From: Aricia agestis
Lineage: Eukaryota; Arthropoda; Insecta; Lepidoptera; Lycaenidae
Direction: 5' to 3'
Assembly (NCBI RefSeq): GCF_905147365.1
Contig: NC_056419.1
Location: forward strand, 3,789,501-3,853,500
Length of the DNA stretch: 64,000 nt
Under the pieces are notes generated by a model, which saw only the letters and a list, made by a program, of their open reading frames with translations, was not told where the DNA came from and ran no database searches. Position numbers and translations under genes: made by a program. Positions 58,749 through 64,000 of this stretch are shown here, piece after piece (within the stretch, counting starts at the first letter, position 1; the number at the start of each line of letters is the position of its first letter).

Positions 58749-58838
58749 AATATATGTCTCTAATGTCTTATCTGAGCTATTCCTATCTCTAGTAGGGCAA
58801 AACCAGAGATAGATCAAATATTGGGAACGGCCGTTAAA
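58749..58838. mobile_element. Half copy of the 30375 hairpin MITE
   Basis: Matches 30450-30537, from the loop to the GGAACGGCCGTTA end. The left arm is absent. Confidence 0.75.
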
Positions 58839-59071
58839 GGTTCCTTTTGATCTGTCATGTACCGTCAGCCTAGTACCGCTCAAGGTTACCTAAATATTGC
58901 AATTTGAAAATGTATTGAAATGTGTACCTAAGGTACACTTTTTTGACAAGAATTGTGGAGCATGTTTTTTGACGGAGATACTTTTCCTTAGTTTTTATTA
59001 TTCGTAGTATGAATAATAATAATTATGATTCATTTTTCTAAAATCGCAAAATGCAACTCTGCTTGCAATTA

Positions 59072-59582
59072 ATTTCTGTTTTTTTGTACTGATTTGACAT
59101 TTGTCAGTTTGACAGTTTTGACAATTTGACCTGATTGCTATAGGCGAAGGGTTTTTTTCAAGTGCGTGTATTAAGTATGTATGATGTATCTTGTTATAAT
59201 ATAATGTTTACTATTTTTTGTAGACATTACCATAATATTATAACAACATAATTATAATATTTATCATAACCACGACTAAAAGTACTTCTACGCATTTCCA
59301 AGAGCGCAATTCCCAAAATAATAATTAAATACTTCAACGCCTCTATCTTTTATAGCATTTTGCATTTCATTCCAAGCTACTGCTATAAGCATTCTCAATC
59401 TAAATGAACTATTCAGCAGCTACAGCTGTACCCGTAGTTTCACAGCTATTTCGTACGCCATTTCAAGTATTTGCGACAAAGCGCAGAACAGAGACCCTTG
59501 TCAAACGACTCCATACACTTAATGTTAACATCTCTGTGCTCCTGCTATCTTGGTACGAGTAATTAACTTGAAACTTATCTTA
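59072..59582. other. Unclassified DNA
   Basis: Nothing recognised. Confidence 0.4.
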
Positions 59583-59932
59583 AAAAATCGCGCAAGTTCG
59601 AGCTGGACTCGCACACGAAGGGTACCATTGTAGAGCAAAATAGCCTAAAATTGTGTCTTTAGTATGGGAGCCCCCCTTAAATATTTACTTTTTTTATTTT
59701 ATTATAATTATTAAAGTAAACATATAATTGAGGATTTTGTGAAAATTTGAAGTGCCTACCTGTTGCGATTATTGATATCGAGCAAAAATACCGAAAAATC
59801 TGCTGTTTTTGCTCGACATCTTTCTTGAGATACAGCCTGGAGACAGACAAACAGACAGACGGAAAGACGAACAGACGGACACACATCGAAGTCTTAGTAA
59901 TAGGGTCCCGTTTTTACCTTTCGAGTACGAAA
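59583..59932 (+). mobile_element. Third copy of the GACA-bearing element
   Basis: Same blocks as 6786-9478; its GACA tract (59840-59884) is short and interrupted by GACGGAAAGACGAACAGACG. Confidence 0.75.
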
Positions 59933-60049
59933 CTATCTAGTAAAATAAGAAGTAGAACTCCGTTGCGTCAAAATTAGTTTATGGCGCGGGAACCGTTCAT
60001 TTTCCGGGATAAAAATCATCGTTGTATGTGCTTTCTTTTCAGCAATATC

Positions 60050-60373
60050 TTTTTTTTATGAAATAAGGGGGCAAACGAGCAAACGGGTCACCTGATGGAA
60101 AGCAACTTCCGTCGCCCATGGACACTCGCAGCATCAGAAGAGCTGCAGGTGCGTTGCCGGCCTTTTAAGAGGTAATAGGGGAGGGTAGGGATGGTAAGGG
60201 AAGGGAAGGGAATAGGGGAGGGTAGGGAAGGGAATAGGGTAGGGGATTGGGCCTCCGGTAAACTCACTCACTCGGCGAAACACAGCGTAATCGCTGTTTC
60301 ACGCCGGTTTTCTGTGAGAACGTGGTATTTCTCCGGTCGAGCCGCCTATAAGTGCCGAAGCATAGCTCTCCCA
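60050..60373 (-). mobile_element. A-tailed SINE-like element, complete, minus strand
   Basis: Eight T's (A tail) at the left, intact head GCATAGCTCTCCCA at the right. Carries the longest GGG-rich tract of the family (60175-60251). Confidence 0.88.
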
Positions 60374-60398
60374 TATTTGGGCGTGAACAGGTAATATA

Positions 60399-60699
60399 GA
60401 CGACATCTGTAGCTCAATTGGTTGAGTGTGTGGCAGCTCAAGCCAGGGTTCGCGGGTTCGAATCCCGCCGACGGAACAAAAAGTTTTTCAATGTTCCCGG
60501 GTACATACACATATTTAATACATGTGTATCAAATATTATGTGTATGATATAATTAAAATCTTAAATATATTATGTATAGTATAAAAGTATTAAAAATATT
60601 TCCGTTGTCTGGTACCTGTAACACAGGTCATTCATGTACTTAGCACGGGGCCGCCTGACTGACGTGGTGTGAAGCGTCCATAGATATTATTATTATTAT
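60399..60699 (+). mobile_element. tRNA-derived SINE (family 2), complete
   Basis: A box TAGCTCAATTGG, B box GGTTCGAATCC. The body ends GTGAAGCGTCCATAGAT with an (ATT)n tail. TAATATA lies on both sides (60392-60398 and 60700-60706) as a probable target duplication. The 5' and 3' parts of the head do not pair as an acceptor stem, so it is not a functional tRNA gene. Confidence 0.85.
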
Positions 60700-60747
60700 T
60701 AATATAACAGACAGACACACTTTCGCATTTATAATATTAGTATGGAT

Positions 60748-62568
60748 ATTTTATATTGTTGTTTGCCCTTATCTAATTTGTACTGTACATTTTATTTAAT
60801 TGTTACGTTATGTTCCTATTTTCAATTCAGACATCCCTTTACTTCTCAGCAATTGATATTTCATTCTTCGGCTTCGTTGTAAATTGCTTTATTGCCTTAT
60901 CAACGAGTCTAAATGCTCCCTCTACTTGTACCAATTTGACAGAAGATTGATTCAAATCGGTTTCGTGTCGCTCCCATTTTGAATGCAACCGAAATATTTC
61001 GCGTGGGCTCCCGGCACCATTATAAATTGAGCTACCCCGTCTGCGGGGCCGCGGAGGAAGCGAATGGAAATTAACGAGTGACAAATGGAAGCGCAAAGTT
61101 CAGAATTTATTGGACACTTACAGTTGTCTCCTGACATTTGAAGGAAGCGAGAATCGTCCGAGGCGGACCCCTTTTCGGGGCGTGAAATTGAATCCTGTTG
61201 CGGATGGAGGGCGAAGAGAAAACTTAAATATTTAAGGGAAATTACCATCCAGGGTAACTGACGATTTAGAGGTGAGGTATTAATTCTATGTTTTCCCCTA
61301 ACAAATGATGAAGTCTAGGGAATGCAAAACTCGCGAGATTAGACTCAAGCAAGTTCTCCTGAGTTTATAAAAAATAATTTCGCAAGATCTCGTTTGTTGA
61401 AAACAATATTAAAATAACACTTTGATCATTACGTTTCTATGTTCGAGTACAATCTCGTTAATCTCGCAAGAACTCTCGACCGAGATCAATCTCGCTAAAA
61501 AAGGCTCGCGAAAACCATATCACGCGTACCGAGATTGCATTTTCTAGTGAAGTCGTTGAGTCGCTTTGGCATGATAATTTTGGGGCACAATCTGGTCTCG
61601 CACGACGCGACCATCCGCTAATATGGTTTAATTTCATTAGGCAAGTTTTGGGGGTGTTTATAATACCCGTGTGGGTTACGTTAATATCGCCCATTGTTGA
61701 CGATACCTTTTTAGGATCGGGAGCAAATTGAGAGGGTGTCAAAACATATTTGCGTGACCTGCATGGGGGCGGGGAGTGGGAAGTGGGGAGTGGGGACGCA
61801 TTCGCAATGATATTGATGAGTTGCAATGCAATGTGACGTTGTATCAACATGCACGGCATATGAATCTATATTTAGTCTACATACTTCAATAGCTTGAGTC
61901 AGAAAATAGGGGGTCTAAAATGGACTAACGGACAACCGTAATATTATGAAAGTAGATGTTTTTAAAACTTAAAGCCTAACGTTGATTGGTGTTCAATATA
62001 AGTCGACTTTTGGATGAGCGTTACTCATGCGTCTTTTCTAGACCTGCAGTAACTCAAAGAAATAAATATTCAATTATTATACAATAATGAGTAAGTATAT
62101 CAATTATTTTTGTACTTAAATAATTTTTTAATGATAAACTCCAAACCACTTCATTTCATTGAAATTCATTTTCTGAATTCAAATCACCGAAATCAATAAC
62201 GAAATGGCCAATGTACCAAAGGCTAGCTAAACAATACAAGCTTCATTCCTGCTACCCGGGGTTCTCCAGGGAAGTCAATTTCATTACTGCGTTTGTGGGG
62301 GACTTTTTAAATATGTAAACCAAAGACTATTTGTGCAATGAATTAAGATTAAGGTGTCTCGGTACTGTGTAGTAATGGGAGTTGGTCCGCATTTTTTAAA
62401 GCTAATTGTGAAAAACTCGTTGCATTTGTTATAATAGAGTCTAATAAGAAACATAAATTGTGAGGGGAGTTGCAAAGGATTAATTAAAAAATGAAGTCCC
62501 TTGTTGCAATTATTTGACAAGATTTACTTATTTTATTTCTGTCTGTCTTCGTTAGACTTTATTTCTTA
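60748..62568. other. Longest repeat-poor stretch of the right half
   Basis: Frames of 85-133 codons occur on the minus strand (60839-61096, 60952-61248, 61458-61859), but overlap one another and show no motif. The composition is more balanced than elsewhere. It could be host intron, regulatory or intergenic DNA. I do not call a gene. Confidence 0.4.
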
Positions 62569-63571
62569 ACTAGATGTCCCGCGCGGCTTCGCCCGCTTAA
62601 ATTAGGAATTTTACGGAAATCGTACATTTTTTCGCAACAAAATAGCTGATGTCTCTTCACGTAGTTTACTCTATATCTGTGCCAAATAACATGCAAAATT
62701 GCTTCAGTAGTTCGTGAGATAAACCCTTGCTAATAATTTTCCGTTTTAACAACATTTCCTGCGTTTCTTCGGTCCTATTAGTTTTAGCGTGATAAAATAG
62801 CCTATAGCCTTCTTTGATAAATGAGCTATCTAACACTGAAATATTTCTTTTATCGGACCAATAGTTTCTGAGATTAGCGTGTTCAATCAAACAAACATTT
62901 TTTAAATCGCTTAACAAAATCGAATCTTGATCTAAATGACTATGAAAAGTAGGTACCAAACTACCAATAATAGGGTCATAATAGGCTCATAATCATGGGA
63001 TGCATATAAGGCGATAGTGGTGATGATGTTGAATGTAATTTGCATAGTAGCATATGCTTTCCGTTCTTAAAACGATGCCGAAACTCCCAAACTTGCATGT
63101 ATAAGGAATCCGGAGTTCTCTCAGTAACTTCCCAACCTAATCATGGTATACCTCGGTGCAAAATCTTACTTGTTGGTAGCATACGCTTCGACTACTTCCC
63201 ACGAAACCGAAGTCACCACATGTTTCCATATAAATTTTTGAGGAGTTCCCACGATTACCCATGGATCCCAGCATCAGATCACCACTTTTGTGAGTACAGT
63301 ACGCCAAAAGAAACATTTTGAAAATCGGTTCACAAACGGCGGAGTAATCGTTGATTCATATAAAAAAACGAACATAACACCTCCCCCATTTTGAAAGTCG
63401 GTCAAAATTGTAGCCTATGTGTTATTCTGATGTATAAGCTATATTATTGTAAAGTTTCATTAAGATACATTCAGTAGTTTTTGCGTGAAAGAGTAACAAA
63501 CATCCATACATCCACACATCCACAAATCCATACATCCAAACAAACCTTCGCCTTTATAATATTCCTAGTAT
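62569..63571 (-). mobile_element. Helitron-like element, about 1 kb, copy 2
   Basis: Same layout as 22313-23217: ends GCGAAGCCGCGCGGGACATC then TAGT, with the interior AATTTGCATAGTAGCATATG and CACCACATGTTTCC. The 5' tip is slightly altered. Frames inside (62666-62959, 63040-63321) are non-coding repeat. Confidence 0.75.
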
Positions 63572-63881
63572 TCGATCGACGGGTTAATTGTTAATGATCA
63601 ACTAAAAGAAAATAATATTTTGAATGACACAATTAGTTGATAGCATAATCATTAAGTATTGTGAGAAGAGTAATTTAATTATTTTATACAAACCTAACCG
63701 CCGTACTCAGAGACATTTAATTACGATTAACCTTCAATTTAATGAAGAGTTTGACAGATAATGTATGGGGCTTATGTCAAAATGTTCCACTCTGAGTGCG
63801 GCAGTAAGTGATAATACTGTATGGTGTGTACCTACTATATGTCCCTTATCTATATAAGTTAAAGTACCAGTAGGTATATAA
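63572..63881. other. Unclassified DNA
   Basis: Nothing recognised. Confidence 0.4.
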
Positions 63882-64000
63882 TGTGAAAGTAGCAGTGCTG
63901 AAAGAGCAAAGCTTTAAATGTAATTTTTCTGGGCAAGCCCGGTGTCATGAATTTTCCCATACAAAAGTTTTAAAAAAATTGCTCATTCAGCGCTGCTACT
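63882..64000. mobile_element. Partial hairpin MITE of the 28502 family, cut by the window end
   Basis: GTGAAAGTAGCAGTGCTGAA and its inverted partner CAGCGCTGCTACT at the last bases; the outer arms lie outside the window or are lost. Confidence 0.7.

Larger units (their letters stand above)
58035..59071. mobile_element. Nested inverted-repeat complex
   Basis: ATTGCAAGCAG and AATGAATCATAAT at 58037-58085 recur inverted at 59020-59071. An inner pair (CAAAGCGACCATTTTAGCCC at 58098, complement near 58700) and a third (ATACTACGAATAAT at 58738, complement at 58997) follow. The complex carries a complete MITE (58221-58489) and a half MITE (58749-58838). Confidence 0.6.
59936..60747 (-). mobile_element. 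Helitron-like element split by two SINEs
   Basis: Three pieces, 59936-60049, 60374-60398 and 60707-60747, join to the family interior in order (CTCCGTTGCG, TTGGGCGTGAAC, GACAGACACACTTTCGC and the ATCCATACTAATATTATAAA 5' end). Two different SINEs separate them. Confidence 0.8.

Noticed and set aside
60402..60476. A tRNA gene with perfect A and B boxes
   Set aside because: The acceptor halves do not pair and the sequence runs into a SINE body with an ATT tail.
61458..61859. A 133-codon minus-strand frame
   Set aside because: No recognisable motif, unusual composition and no supporting splice or repeat evidence; probably chance.

Overview
The window is a eukaryotic, AT-rich, transposon-dominated stretch of nuclear DNA, almost certainly from a moth or butterfly. 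The evidence is the repeat content: many non-autonomous Helitron-like elements whose 5' ends read like TCTATACTAATATTATAAA and whose 3' ends are a small GC-rich hairpin followed by CTAG-T; tRNA-derived SINEs; an A-tailed SINE-like family carrying a CCCTA/TTCCC tract; and many short hairpin (MITE) families. These are patterns I associate with Lepidoptera. I found no bacterial, phage or CRISPR feature, and no host protein-coding gene that I can defend. Nearly all short open frames are chance frames or fall inside repeats.

Layout. 0-6.8 kb: Helitron and MITE remnants, including a 1.96 kb inverted-repeat element with a Helitron in its middle. 6.8-9.5 kb: a common dispersed element whose internal GACA tract has grown to about 601 perfect units (2.4 kb). 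9.5-15.2 kb: SINE, MITE and unclassified DNA. 15.3-17.6 kb: DNA transposon copy A (CGACGGG ends, flanked by TA repeats). 17.6-43 kb: nested Helitrons, SINEs, a truncated LINE with a perfect 15-base target duplication, and a dozen hairpin elements, one a near-perfect palindrome with 105-base arms. 43.05-47.39 kb: the best-preserved element, a 4,344 bp DNA transposon. 47.4-50.7 kb: short Helitrons and GC-rich foldbacks. 50.75-52.80 kb: copy B of the CGACGGG element, inverted relative to copy A. 52.8-64 kb: further SINE, Helitron and MITE nests plus some unclassified DNA.

The main discovery is the 43-47 kb transposon. Its 30-base terminal inverted repeats are identical, it is bounded by a possible ATAT target duplication, and it carries repeated CCAATAA-type subterminal motifs. 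On the minus strand a five-exon transposase gene can be modelled. The exons join with canonical GT/AG sites in constant phase to exactly 816 codons including the stop. Three of the exons are tandem copies of one 75-78 base phase-1 exon. A single in-frame TGA interrupts the gene between the regions that probably hold the first two catalytic aspartates. Other notable items are the 601-unit GACA array, the two inverted copies of the 2 kb element that share the same nested Helitron, a pair of 118 bp minimal Helitrons, and a 1.15 kb element with palindromic internal motifs. The gene-free, nested, microsatellite-rich character would fit heterochromatin or a W chromosome, but the sequence alone cannot show this.
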